A stretch of 61,764 nt of DNA, taken from Gemmatimonadota bacterium (GTDB lineage Bacteria > Gemmatimonadota > Gemmatimonadetes > Longimicrobiales > Gaopeijiaceae). The position numbers were made by a program, and so were the translations under genes. The stretch spans positions 7,682 through 69,445 of the forward strand of contig JAPPGM010000181.1 in assembly GCA_028874995.1 (NCBI GenBank). Direction: 5' to 3'. Below, one piece after another: positions 26,256 to 34,096 of the stretch (its first letter is position 1; every line of letters starts with the position of its first letter). The notes beneath the pieces were generated by a model, which worked only from the letters and a program-made list of their open reading frames with translations, was not told the origin of the DNA and made no database searches.

Positions 26256-27311
26256 GTGCGGTGGTCCGGAGGGTCCCGGAAGAACCGATGCCGGATCGTC
26301 CTGCCGCTGCTCTTGGCTTTCCCGTGCGTAGCGACGCTCATGTCCGGTCCCGTCCTGTGGGCCCAGGAGCCCCCACGGGATGCAGAGGTGGTCCGGGTCA
26401 CCGCACGGGTGCATGACGCCGAAAGCGGGGCGCCGCTGCTGGGCGCGCTGATCGAATTGTCCGGCCTGCCCAGGCGCTACGTCACCGGGATGCATGGGCA
26501 GGTCACCCTCGAGGTCCCCCTGGGGCACTACACCTTTACGGTACACAAGGGCGGTTATGCGACCCTGCGGGGTGACTTCGGAGTGATCGGCCCGAGCGAT
26601 CTGGCTGTCGCGATGCATGAGTTGGGCGACGTGGACGCGAGCATTCCGGAAAGGCTGCTGGTGCGGGTCGCGGAGTTCGGAACGGGACGCCTGATCGAAG
26701 GGGCGTCCGTGTCGCTCCCGGGGGGGCAGGGGGGGCTCACCGACGGGAGTGGATGGGTCGAGTTCGGGGATGTGGGGGGAGCGGTCGCCGAGGTGACGGT
26801 GCAGATGATCGGCTACCGGAAGCGTACCGAGCCGGTGACGATGCACGAGGGGCGCACGACGGTCGTGGAGGTGGCGATGTCGATCGACGCGGTGGTCCTG
26901 GCGCCCCTCGAGGTGGAGGTGCGCTCGGGGTTCCTGGAGGCGCAGGGGGTGTACTGGAGGATGGACCACAACCGGACGATGCACGTCTTCGACAGCGATG
27001 ATCTCATCGAGCGCGGCGCCGTTCCCTACCTTACGGAGGCGTTCAGAAAGATCCCGAATCTTCATGTGTACGGAGGAGGTAGAATCCTGGGGCGCCGGAA
27101 GTGCGAGATCGCGATCTACTGGGACGGGATGCCCATGGGGTCCAGCACTGCACCGTGGCTACCGGACGAAATCCCGCCAAAGGAAATCGAACTGGTCGAG
27201 GTCTACACGGGCCTAAGAACGCCCTTGCGCTTCAGCCGGTGGCCCGGGGACATCAACGACTGTGGCGCCATCGCCTTCTGGTCGCGGCGCCGCGCGGATC
27301 GGAACCGTTAG
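26256..27311 (+). CDS. Orphan plug protein 6 (CarboxypepD_reg x2 + TonB-plug-like)
   Basis: 351 aa from GTG 26256. The frame also has an ATG at 26214, but that codon lies inside the predicted promoter, and GTG 26256 gives the sibling length. The signal region is RIVLPLLLAFPCVATLM, ending LWAQEP. Repeats are VRVTARVHDAESGAPLLGAL and LLVRVAEFGTGRLIEGASV. The plug-like domain departs most from the others (VFDSDDLIERGAVPYLTEAF, KIPNLHVYGGG) but keeps CEIAIYWDG, IELVEVYTGLRTPLRF and DCGAIAFWSR. It appears to have its own promoter, unlike copies 3-5, so it may be regulated separately. Confidence 0.78.
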   Translation: MRWSGGSRKNRCRIVLPLLLAFPCVATLMSGPVLWAQEPPRDAEVVRVTARVHDAESGAPLLGALIELSGLPRRYVTGMHGQVTLEVPLGHYTFTVHKGGYATLRGDFGVIGPSDLAVAMHELGDVDASIPERLLVRVAEFGTGRLIEGASVSLPGGQGGLTDGSGWVEFGDVGGAVAEVTVQMIGYRKRTEPVTMHEGRTTVVEVAMSIDAVVLAPLEVEVRSGFLEAQGVYWRMDHNRTMHVFDSDDLIERGAVPYLTEAFRKIPNLHVYGGGRILGRRKCEIAIYWDGMPMGSSTAPWLPDEIPPKEIELVEVYTGLRTPLRFSRWPGDINDCGAIAFWSRRRADRNR

Positions 27312-27367
27312 TTTTCGGGATCCACCCACTGCGGCGGGGACGCCGCCACACTCAAACTCGGAACGAC

Positions 27368-27853
27368 ATGGAGGCAGCCTTGAGCGGGCTTGAAACAGGA
27401 ACCAACGCACCGGACTTCTCCCTTTTGCGGGTGCTGGGCGAAGACCCGGTCACCCTGTCGGAGCACCGTGGTGAGCCCGTGGTGCTGATGTTCGTGCCGC
27501 TGGCATTCAGCGGCGTATGCACGAAGGAATTCTGCCACGTCGCGGAGAACTGGGCGGTGTGGGGTTCGATGGGGGCGAAGGTCTACGGGATCAGCATCGA
27601 TTCGCCGTTCGTGAACGTGAAGTGGGCGGAGGATATGGGAGTGCCGTTCCCGATCCTCTCCGACTTCAACAAGACCGCCGCGGCCGCCTACGGTGTGCTG
27701 CGCGAGGAGATCGCGGGGCTCCGCGGAGTCGCGAACCGCTCGGTTTTCGTGGTCGACGCGGACGGGCGCGTCCGGTATTCGTGGGTCAGCGAGGACCCGC
27801 ACGTGCTGCCTCCCTTCGATGAGGTCGTGGACGCGGTTCGCTCGCTGCGGTAG
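27368..27853 (+). CDS. Peroxiredoxin (AhpC/TSA family)
   Basis: 161 aa, cytoplasmic thiol peroxidase that reduces H2O2 and organic hydroperoxides. The active-site region PLAFSGVC puts the peroxidatic Cys at residue 51. The PLAF-GxC form is that of the AhpE-like group. A second Cys at 56 (CTKEFC, C-x4-C) is in the position of the resolving Cys of PrxQ/BCP enzymes, so an intramolecular disulfide is likely. The remaining core is ordinary (YGISIDSPFVNVKWAEDMGVPFPILSDFN; NRSVFVVDADGRVRY). ATG 27368 is used because the family starts close to it; the upstream open frame is noise. It lies 57 bp after the orphan-plug array. Confidence 0.92.
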   Translation: MEAALSGLETGTNAPDFSLLRVLGEDPVTLSEHRGEPVVLMFVPLAFSGVCTKEFCHVAENWAVWGSMGAKVYGISIDSPFVNVKWAEDMGVPFPILSDFNKTAAAAYGVLREEIAGLRGVANRSVFVVDADGRVRYSWVSEDPHVLPPFDEVVDAVRSLR

Positions 27854-27915
27854 AAGTCCGTGAATGGGTCGGATCGAGTGTCGGCGGACTTTCTCCGTGG
27901 GCTGGGGGCGAGTCC

Positions 27916-28722
27916 GTGAGGGGGACGCCCGGCATCGCGTCGTGGATGGCTTGCAACGCGCGCGCCTGGTTGGTCGTCGCGTCCCTGTGCGCTTCGGCGG
28001 TGAGCGTGTCGGCGCAGGAGAGGCCGACGGTCGGGGTGTCATTCACCGGGCAGGTCCTCGACACCTACTGGGGCAGGCCCGTGGAGGGGGCGGTGCTGCG
28101 GGTGCGGGGCGCGGTGCGCCAGGACAGCACGGTCATCATGGGGGTGACCGACGCCACCGGACACTTCAACATCGAGCGCGTACCGCCCGGCCCGAGCGAG
28201 GTCGAAGTCACCCGAATCGGCTACGCGGACCTGATCCAGGTGCTCGACATTCAGGCGGGGCAGTTCGTGGAGGTGGCCGTGATCCCGAAGCCGGTGGTGC
28301 TCGAGGGGATCGAGGTCTATGTGGACCGGCTCGAGGCGCGGGTAAGGGCACTCCCCCACATCGTCGAAACCTACGAGGAGACCGCGCTGCGGGCCGCGCC
28401 GGATCTGGACGTTGCGCGGTACCTCGACAGCCAGCCGGGATTCGCCTTCGTCCCCTGCTTCGAGGGCGCCGCCTCGTCGGTTGGGGCGGTTCGGCCTGCG
28501 CCCGAATGCATGCGCACCCGGGGGACCCTCGCGGAGAGGCCCAGGATCTTCATCGACGACGCGCCCGCATTCGGCGGGGTTCGGGAACTCGCCTCGATCC
28601 CGACCACCGAGGTGTACCGGGTTGAGGTGATTCGCGGATGCGCCCAGATCCGGATCTACACGGTGACCTACACGGAGGAGACCGCGGTCCGCAGGCGTCC
28701 GCTGGTGCCGATCATCTGCTGA
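27916..28722 (+). CDS. Short CarboxypepD_reg / plug-like exported protein
   Basis: 268 aa from GTG 27916, with a signal peptide ending SVSAQE. It has a single CarboxypepD_reg-like domain (FTGQVLDTYWGRPVEGAVLRVRGAV; GHFNIERVPPGPSEVEVTRIGYAD). A divergent plug-like part follows, with EGIEVYVDRLEARV, DLDVARYLDSQPGF, RPRIFIDDAP, VYRVEVIRGC and a short tail ending IIC. It is shorter than the six array copies, lacks the second beta-sandwich repeat and is rich in Cys near the plug (PCFEG, PECM, RGCAQ). It is best seen as a distant seventh relative. Function unknown; outer-membrane or periplasmic location inferred. Confidence 0.7.
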   Translation: MRGTPGIASWMACNARAWLVVASLCASAVSVSAQERPTVGVSFTGQVLDTYWGRPVEGAVLRVRGAVRQDSTVIMGVTDATGHFNIERVPPGPSEVEVTRIGYADLIQVLDIQAGQFVEVAVIPKPVVLEGIEVYVDRLEARVRALPHIVETYEETALRAAPDLDVARYLDSQPGFAFVPCFEGAASSVGAVRPAPECMRTRGTLAERPRIFIDDAPAFGGVRELASIPTTEVYRVEVIRGCAQIRIYTVTYTEETAVRRRPLVPIIC

Positions 28723-28765
28723 TCTGACGGACCGGAAGCGGGCGGGATCGAGTCCGGACCTGGTC

Positions 28766-29170
28766 CTACTCCTCCCGGTCCGGAGTCGCCCGGAGCCGCT
28801 TCAACCGGGACCGGCGCTTCTTCGCCTCCAGTCGCTTGCGCTTTTCCCGCCGCGGCACCCCCGTTGGCAAACGCGGTTTTTCGCGCCGGTCCCGCGCTTC
28901 GAGCTTTCGCTTCAGCCGCTCGAGCGCGTCCTCGCGGTTCCGGTGTTGCGACCGGTGTTTCCGCGACGTCACCACGATGCCCGTGGGCCGGTGCGTCAGG
29001 CGCACCCCCGATTCGACCTTGTTCTGATGCTGGCCGCCCTTTCCTCCCGAACGGAACGTGTCCACGCGGCACTCGGCCAGAAGGTCGACGCCCTCGAGGG
29101 GGCGTGAATCCGGCTCGCTGCCCGCGCCCCGGGAGGGCCCAAGGGGTTTTCGTGACGGCGGCTTGCTCAT
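28766..29170 (-). CDS. Release-factor-like GGQ-domain protein (ribosome rescue type)
   Basis: 134 aa containing an RF-1-type peptidyl-tRNA hydrolase domain. The catalytic GGQ is at residues 45-47 in [20 protein letters not shown], followed by THRPTGIVV and a highly basic C-terminal helix ([34 protein letters not shown]). It lacks the codon-recognition domains of RF1/RF2, as do ArfB/YaeJ and mitochondrial MTRFR. By family knowledge such proteins release stalled nascent chains, with the basic tail entering the ribosome. It converges on the plug-like gene ending at 28722 and diverges from the AI-2E-type permease gene, whose ATG is 43 bp away. Confidence 0.88.
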   Translation of the reverse strand: MSKPPSRKPLGPSRGAGSEPDSRPLEGVDLLAECRVDTFRSGGKGGQHQNKVESGVRLTHRPTGIVVTSRKHRSQHRNREDALERLKRKLEARDRREKPRLPTGVPRREKRKRLEAKKRRSRLKRLRATPDREE

Positions 29171-29213
29171 AGACTCAAGATCAGCTCTGCGGGATACTTT
29201 CGATACTGACGTG

Positions 29214-30323
29214 ATGTTCTTCGATCAACAGGACAAGACTCCGGGTCTTCGTTTCCTCTTCACACTCGCGGTAGGGGTCATTCTGATCCAAGGCTTGCGC
29301 TTCGCCGAGCCCATCGTGCTGCCGGTCGCGCTGGCGGGTTTCCTCGCCGTGATCTGCCTTCCGATCGTGCTCTGGATGAAGAGCAAGCGAGTCCCGGTCG
29401 TCGTAGCCGTCCCCATCACGGTGCTGGCCGTGGCCGGCGTGTTCGGCCTGCTGATCGTGCTGGGAACCCAGCAGTTGACCGGCCTGCAGGCACGCCTGAT
29501 CGAACAGGGCGAGGCGATCCGGCCGGCGCTGGACACGTGGATGTCCGAAATCGCGGCGCGCTTTACGCTTGTGGACGCGGAGGAACTCCAGGCGACCGTG
29601 TGGGGCCTGTTCGACGTGTCCAGGCTGGCGTCCATGGCGGCGGGAGTCACCACCTGGGCGCTATCCTTCGTGTCGAGCACCTTCCTGGTCTTCCTCATCC
29701 TGGCCTTCGCGCTGAGCGAGGCCGTGGTCTTTCCGCGAAAACTGGGGGTCGTCGCGGGAGACGCGGTCGCGTCCAACGAGCGCCTGGCCGCGATCGTCGA
29801 CGAAGTCCAGGGCTACCTCGTGATCAAGACGCTGGTCAGCCTCACCACGGGCATGCTGCTGGGTCTGTGGACCTGGGCGATGGGCCTCGAACACTGGCTT
29901 CTCCTCGGGCTCATCGCCTTTGGCCTCAACTACATTCCCACGATCGGGTCGGTTCTTGCCTCGGTGCCAGCGTTGGCGTTGGCGCTAGTCCAGGTCGACC
30001 CCATGAGCGGTGACTTCGTGGGCTTCGACCTGCAGCACGCCGTGATCGTGAGCCTCGGGTACCTCACCGTCAACATCTTATTCGGGAATTGGCTCGAACC
30101 GATCCTCATGGGGCGCCGGCTGGGCCTGTCGACTCTGGTCGTGGTGCTGTCGCTCGTCTTCTGGGGGTGGCTGTGGGGACCGGTGGGGGCCGTGCTTTCG
30201 GTACCGCTCACCATGGTGGTCAAGATCATGCTGGAGAACACGAAAGACCTGCAGTGGGTGGCCGTGCTGCTGGACAAGGCGCCCGCGGCGGAGCCCACCA
30301 CCGCTGGAGCGAAGTCATCGTGA
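29214..30323 (+). CDS. AI-2E family transporter (PerM-like permease)
   Basis: 369-aa inner-membrane protein. Hydrophobic segments occur at [78 protein letters not shown], a central [19 protein letters not shown] and several at the C-terminus. The family signature [22 protein letters not shown] is present. The family exports AI-2 or other solutes, or acts in Na+/H+ exchange; the substrate here cannot be assigned. ATG 29214 is chosen; GTG 29211 is adjacent. No strong Shine-Dalgarno is visible. The stop overlaps the GTG of the next gene (GTGA), so the two are probably coupled. Confidence 0.88.
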   Translation: MFFDQQDKTPGLRFLFTLAVGVILIQGLRFAEPIVLPVALAGFLAVICLPIVLWMKSKRVPVVVAVPITVLAVAGVFGLLIVLGTQQLTGLQARLIEQGEAIRPALDTWMSEIAARFTLVDAEELQATVWGLFDVSRLASMAAGVTTWALSFVSSTFLVFLILAFALSEAVVFPRKLGVVAGDAVASNERLAAIVDEVQGYLVIKTLVSLTTGMLLGLWTWAMGLEHWLLLGLIAFGLNYIPTIGSVLASVPALALALVQVDPMSGDFVGFDLQHAVIVSLGYLTVNILFGNWLEPILMGRRLGLSTLVVVLSLVFWGWLWGPVGAVLSVPLTMVVKIMLENTKDLQWVAVLLDKAPAAEPTTAGAKSS

Positions 30324-30859
30324 AGACATCGAAAGGCCCGGGCAGCAGATCCTCCTCGCATCCGAGGGGCACCAGGCTGGAGGACTTTCCCGGAAGCGCC
30401 CGGATCTGGATCTTCGGGACGGACCACGAACTCGATGCCGGGGAGACCGAAGAGCTGCTCGGGGCGGTCGATGGTTTCCTGAGGGAGTGGTCAGCGCACG
30501 GCGTCCCGCTGCGGGCGGCCCGGTCCTGGCGCCACGGACGATTCCTCATCGTGGCGGTCGACATGGAGCGTGCACCGCCCTCGGGGTGCTCCATCGATGC
30601 TCTGGTCCATGTGCTGCGGGATCTGGAGGACCGGTTGGGGGCGCGCTTCCTGGGGAACGAGGCCGTGTGGTACCGGGACGGCGGCGGCGCGATCCGGCGC
30701 ACGTCCCGTCCGGAGTTTCGCGAACTCGCGCGGCGGGGCGGGGTCACCCCCCGCTCCACGGTCTTCGACAACTCCATCACCTCGCTCTCGGAGCTGCGCG
30801 CGGGCCGGTGGGAGGGCCCCGCTTCGGAGCGCTGGCATGCGGCCCTCTTTGATCGGTAG
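30320..30859 (+). CDS. Conserved small protein (database-labelled 'ABC transporter ATPase' family)
   Basis: 179 aa starting at GTG 30320, overlapping the stop of the permease gene by 4 bases. The pattern (ARIWIFGTDHEL, FLREWSAHGVPL, RFLIVAVDMERAPPSGCSID, VFDNSITSLSELRAGRWEGP, WHAALF) matches a small conserved family of Bacteroidota and relatives. That family often carries the label 'ABC transporter ATPase'. The label is not supported: there is no Walker A, Walker B or ABC signature here. The GCSID motif with its lone conserved Cys is the best candidate functional site. Cytoplasmic; role unknown. Coupling to an AI-2E-type permease is the main clue. Confidence 0.72.
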   Translation: MKTSKGPGSRSSSHPRGTRLEDFPGSARIWIFGTDHELDAGETEELLGAVDGFLREWSAHGVPLRAARSWRHGRFLIVAVDMERAPPSGCSIDALVHVLRDLEDRLGARFLGNEAVWYRDGGGAIRRTSRPEFRELARRGGVTPRSTVFDNSITSLSELRAGRWEGPASERWHAALFDR

Positions 30860-30866
30860 CAACAAA

Positions 30867-30901
30867 GAAGAGGCCGGCGGTGCGAGCCCGCCGGCCTCTT
30901 C
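30867..30901. terminator. Bidirectional intrinsic terminator
   Basis: A perfect 14-bp GC-rich stem GAAGAGGCCGGCGG / CCGCCGGCCTCTTC with a 7-base loop, between two convergent genes. Read on the minus strand, the stem is followed by TTTGTT, which suits the cold-shock gene. Read on the plus strand there is no good T tract. Confidence 0.8.
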
Positions 30902-30941
30902 ACGTGATTGGTGCGAAGCGGACGCTTCGCGTGTCTTTACT

Positions 30942-31154
30942 TCAGTTTCCCACGCGGATCACGTTCTCCGCTGCGGGTCCCTTGGGACCGTTGACCATGT
31001 CGAATTCGACCTGGTCTCCCTCTGCCAGGCTCCGGAATCCCTCGCCCTCGATGGCCGAGTAGTGAACGAAACAATCTCGCTCGCCGGCCGTCGGGCTGAT
31101 GAAACCGAATCCCTTTGCGTCATTGAACCACTTGACGGTTCCCGTGGTCCGCAT
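30942..31154 (-). CDS. Cold-shock protein (CspA family)
   Basis: 70 aa, a single cold-shock OB-fold that binds single-stranded RNA/DNA and melts RNA structure. RNP1 is KGFGFI (residues 14-19) and RNP2 is DCFVHY (27-32). The start [15 protein letters not shown] and the C-terminal [11 protein letters not shown] are diagnostic. ATG 31154 has AAGGAG and AGAGG immediately upstream. The Cys in RNP2 replaces the more usual Val. The roughly 220-bp region before the TolC gene must contain its leader; long leaders are typical of csp genes but no fold can be asserted here. The strong terminator at 30867-30901 follows. Confidence 0.95.
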   Translation of the reverse strand: MRTTGTVKWFNDAKGFGFISPTAGERDCFVHYSAIEGEGFRSLAEGDQVEFDMVNGPKGPAAENVIRVGN

Positions 31155-31376
31155 CCTCTGCTCCTTCAGGTAAGCTGTACTTTCCTCCGGCCGTCGCGGC
31201 TTGCGACGACCAACCGGCGACCCGAACACAAAAATGTCTGGAGCCAACCGACTGCATGTCTCTGACCCTATGCGAAGCCACGGGATCAGTCAAGGACTTC
31301 GAGCCCCTTCAACGAAGTACGGGGGACAGGTGTCTCGACTTCTGGCAACACTCTCAGTGAAGGACAAGTTATTGGC

Positions 31377-32963
31377 ATGAATACATATATGTGTACAGGA
31401 CACGCGGTGATCGCCAGCCGCGGAGGCCGCCGCGAGAGACTTGGGCAGGCGCTCCCGGCGCCGGTTTCGCGCGTCACCGTTGCGTTGCTGGCCACACTGG
31501 CCGGCACCTCCGTTCCCGGTGGGCGCGCGGAGGCGCAGGTACGGTCCGCGCCCCCGGTAATTGGCGACACACCCGTCCTGCTGAGCACGGTGGTCCGGGT
31601 GGCGCTGGAACGCAACCGGGATGTCCTGGACGCGGAGTACCAGGTGACCGTGGCGGGCGAACAGGTGTCCGAAGCGTGGAGCGACGTCTATCCGACCGTG
31701 GACCTCTCGAGTTCGTTCACGCGCAACGTGGCGCCCCAGGTGAGCTTTCTGCCCGCCCAGATCTTCAACCCGAATGCGGACGAGGGCGAGTTCATTCCGG
31801 TCCAGTTCGGCGCGGACAACATCTGGAACCTGTCGCTCAACGCCGAACAGAAGCTCTTCGACCCCAGGGTCTTCGTTGGGGTGGGCGCCGCGGCCAGCTT
31901 CGAGCGGGTGCAGCGGGAGGCGCTGCGAGGACGCACGCAGCAGGCGGTCACGCGCATCCGGATGGCCTTCTACGACCTGCTGCTCGGGCAGGAGGAGGTG
32001 CGCCTGACCGAAAACTCCCTTAGGCGCGTCACTCAGTCGCTCGATGAGACCCGGGCCATGCAGGAAGCCGGGCTGTCCCCTGTGTACGACGTGCTGCGCC
32101 TGGAGGTTGAACTGGCGAACCTGGAACCCAATCTGAGGCGCGCCCGAAACCGCGTGAAGTCGGCCCGCAGGGAGCTTGCGGTCGAGCTCGCGCTGGATCC
32201 GGAGGCGCCGTTCGAGGTGGCGGGGTCGCTCGCGCGGATCGACCTGGAGAGCTTCGAGGCCAACACCCCCGCCAACCGGGACATACTGGCCTTCATCGGA
32301 GTGCCGGAAATGGGCGAAGAGGAGGGGGCGGAGTTCGCACGCCGGGTCGCCGCCGACCGGTCGGACATCCGGCAGCTGGAGATGACGCGCGACCTTCGAC
32401 ACGCCGAGTTGCGGATCGAACAGGTCGAGTATCTGCCCAAGGTTTTCGCCTTCGGGACGTACGGACTGGCGGCGCAGCAGAACGGGACGCCGGACTTCTT
32501 CGGGAGCAGCGCGGAGCGCGGCTCGTCCAAGCAGGTGGGACTCCGGGTGACCATACCCGTATTCTCGGGATTCGGGCGTGACGCCCGGATCGATCAGAAG
32601 CGGGCCGCGATGCGCCAGGCGGAGGCCCAGACGAGCGTGGCGGCGGACCGGGCGAAGGTTCAGGTGCGCGACCTGGTGGACGAAGTTCAGGAAGCGCACG
32701 GGCGCGCGGCGGGGCAAAGGCTGGCGGTGGCACAGGCGCAGCGGGGGTACGAGATCGCGAGCGCGCAGTACAGGGAAGGGCTGGGGAGCCAGCTTGAGTT
32801 GACGGACGCCGAGGTGGCGCTGCGGCAGAGCGAGTTCAACTACGCCCAGGCGGTGTACGACTATCTGGCGGCAAGGGCTCGCCTCGACGAGGCGGCCGGG
32901 CTGGTGCCGCTGGTCGACGTCGATCCGCGGAGCGGTGGAGGGGAGGGCATGGCGGCACGATGA
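31377..32963 (+). CDS. TolC-family outer-membrane efflux protein
   Basis: 528 aa with an N-terminal signal region ending GRAEAQV. Two OEP repeats form the trimeric barrel and alpha-helical tunnel. The long coiled helices are visible (VRLTENSLRRVTQSLDETRAMQEAGLSPVYDVLRLEVELANLEP; RLAVAQAQRGYEIASAQYREGLGSQLELTDAEVALRQSEFNYAQAVYDYLAARARLD). The first is residues about 205-250 and the second is C-terminal. The motif YREGLGSQLELTDAE is the standard family signature. It forms the outer-membrane channel for the adaptor and RND pump encoded directly downstream. Its TGA overlaps the next ATG by 4 bases. GAAGGA lies rather far (about 14 bases) upstream of the start. Confidence 0.93.
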   Translation: MNTYMCTGHAVIASRGGRRERLGQALPAPVSRVTVALLATLAGTSVPGGRAEAQVRSAPPVIGDTPVLLSTVVRVALERNRDVLDAEYQVTVAGEQVSEAWSDVYPTVDLSSSFTRNVAPQVSFLPAQIFNPNADEGEFIPVQFGADNIWNLSLNAEQKLFDPRVFVGVGAAASFERVQREALRGRTQQAVTRIRMAFYDLLLGQEEVRLTENSLRRVTQSLDETRAMQEAGLSPVYDVLRLEVELANLEPNLRRARNRVKSARRELAVELALDPEAPFEVAGSLARIDLESFEANTPANRDILAFIGVPEMGEEEGAEFARRVAADRSDIRQLEMTRDLRHAELRIEQVEYLPKVFAFGTYGLAAQQNGTPDFFGSSAERGSSKQVGLRVTIPVFSGFGRDARIDQKRAAMRQAEAQTSVAADRAKVQVRDLVDEVQEAHGRAAGQRLAVAQAQRGYEIASAQYREGLGSQLELTDAEVALRQSEFNYAQAVYDYLAARARLDEAAGLVPLVDVDPRSGGGEGMAAR

Positions 32964-34096
32964 AGTGGATGCAATCTCGAAACGGAGTGCGAACGAGCGT
33001 GAGTTGGCGAATGGATGCCCCGAAGATGCTCCTGGCAGTGGCAATGGCGGGTGGGGTGGTGGGGTGCGGGGGGGCGCAGGGTGAGCCTTCGGAGGAAGCG
33101 GCGGGTACGGGCGAAGGCTACCGCCGGGTGGTCAATGTCGAGGTGGAGCGGGTGGCCGCGCGGAACTTCACCAGCACGATACCGCTCACGGGGGTGGCCC
33201 TGGCCATGCGCGACATCGTGGTGTCGGCGGAGGAGGCGGGGGTCGTGCGGCAGGTACTGCTCGACAAGGGGAGCCCGGTTCGCACGGGCAACGCGATCGC
33301 GCGCCTGGATGATACGATCCTGAGTGCCCAGGTTCGGACGGCTGCGGCACAGGCCGAGTACGACGAGGAGGTATGGCAGCGTCGCAAGAAGCTCTACGAG
33401 GAAGACGGGATCGGTTCGGAGCTGGCCTACCACGAGGCCCGCTACGCCGCGGAGCAGAGCCGGGGGAACCTCGCCGCGCTCGAGGCCCGGCTTGCCAGGA
33501 CGACCGTGCGCGCGCCGATTCGCGGCGTCCTGAACGACCGGTTCGTGGAGGTCGGTGCCATGGTGCAGCCGGGAACGGCGGTTGCCAGGATCGTCCAGGC
33601 GGACACGATCAGGATCATGGCCGGGGTGCCCGAACGCTACGCGCCGTACGTTTCCGCGGGGGCCGAGGCCTCCGTGTCCTTCGATGTGCTTCCGGGAGAG
33701 GTCTTCCCCGGGTCCATCATCTACGCGGGCGTGGCGGTGGATCCGGATGCCCGCACCTTCCCGGTCGAGCTGACGCTCCCCAATCCGGGCGGAACGATCA
33801 AGCCGGGGATGGTCGCCGACGTGTCGGTGACCCGGGGCGAACTGGCCGACGCCGTCGTGGTGCCGCGACAGGCGCTCGTGTCGATGGAGGACGGGCAGGT
33901 GGTGTTCGTGGTCGAGGAGGTTGGGGGCGAGACCGTCGCGGCCGCGCGGGGGGTGGAGGTGGCGGCGAGCCAGGGCAACGATGTCGTGATCGGGTCGGGG
34001 CTGGAGCCGGGTGACCGGTTGGTGGTGGTGGGGCAGCAGGGTCTGACCGGCGGTGACCGGGTGCGGGTGGTTGCCGGGGAGGGCGGTGCTTCGTGA
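32960..34096 (+). CDS. RND efflux periplasmic adaptor (MFP/HlyD family)
   Basis: 378-aa periplasmic adaptor linking the RND pump to TolC. A hydrophobic signal segment ends VVGC, an acceptable lipobox, so it is probably lipid-anchored. The biotinyl-lipoyl halves flank the coiled hairpin (VVSAEEAGVVRQVLLDKGSPVRTGNAIARLDD and APIRGVLNDRFVEVGAMVQPG as first and second halves). The hairpin is AEYDEEVWQRRKKLYEEDG..ARYAAEQSRGNLAALEARLART. A beta-barrel region follows (VDPDARTFPVELTLPNPGGTIKPGM). The start overlaps the TolC stop (ATGA) and the stop overlaps the pump start (GTGA), so the three genes form one tightly coupled operon. Confidence 0.93.
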   Translation: MKWMQSRNGVRTSVSWRMDAPKMLLAVAMAGGVVGCGGAQGEPSEEAAGTGEGYRRVVNVEVERVAARNFTSTIPLTGVALAMRDIVVSAEEAGVVRQVLLDKGSPVRTGNAIARLDDTILSAQVRTAAAQAEYDEEVWQRRKKLYEEDGIGSELAYHEARYAAEQSRGNLAALEARLARTTVRAPIRGVLNDRFVEVGAMVQPGTAVARIVQADTIRIMAGVPERYAPYVSAGAEASVSFDVLPGEVFPGSIIYAGVAVDPDARTFPVELTLPNPGGTIKPGMVADVSVTRGELADAVVVPRQALVSMEDGQVVFVVEEVGGETVAAARGVEVAASQGNDVVIGSGLEPGDRLVVVGQQGLTGGDRVRVVAGEGGAS

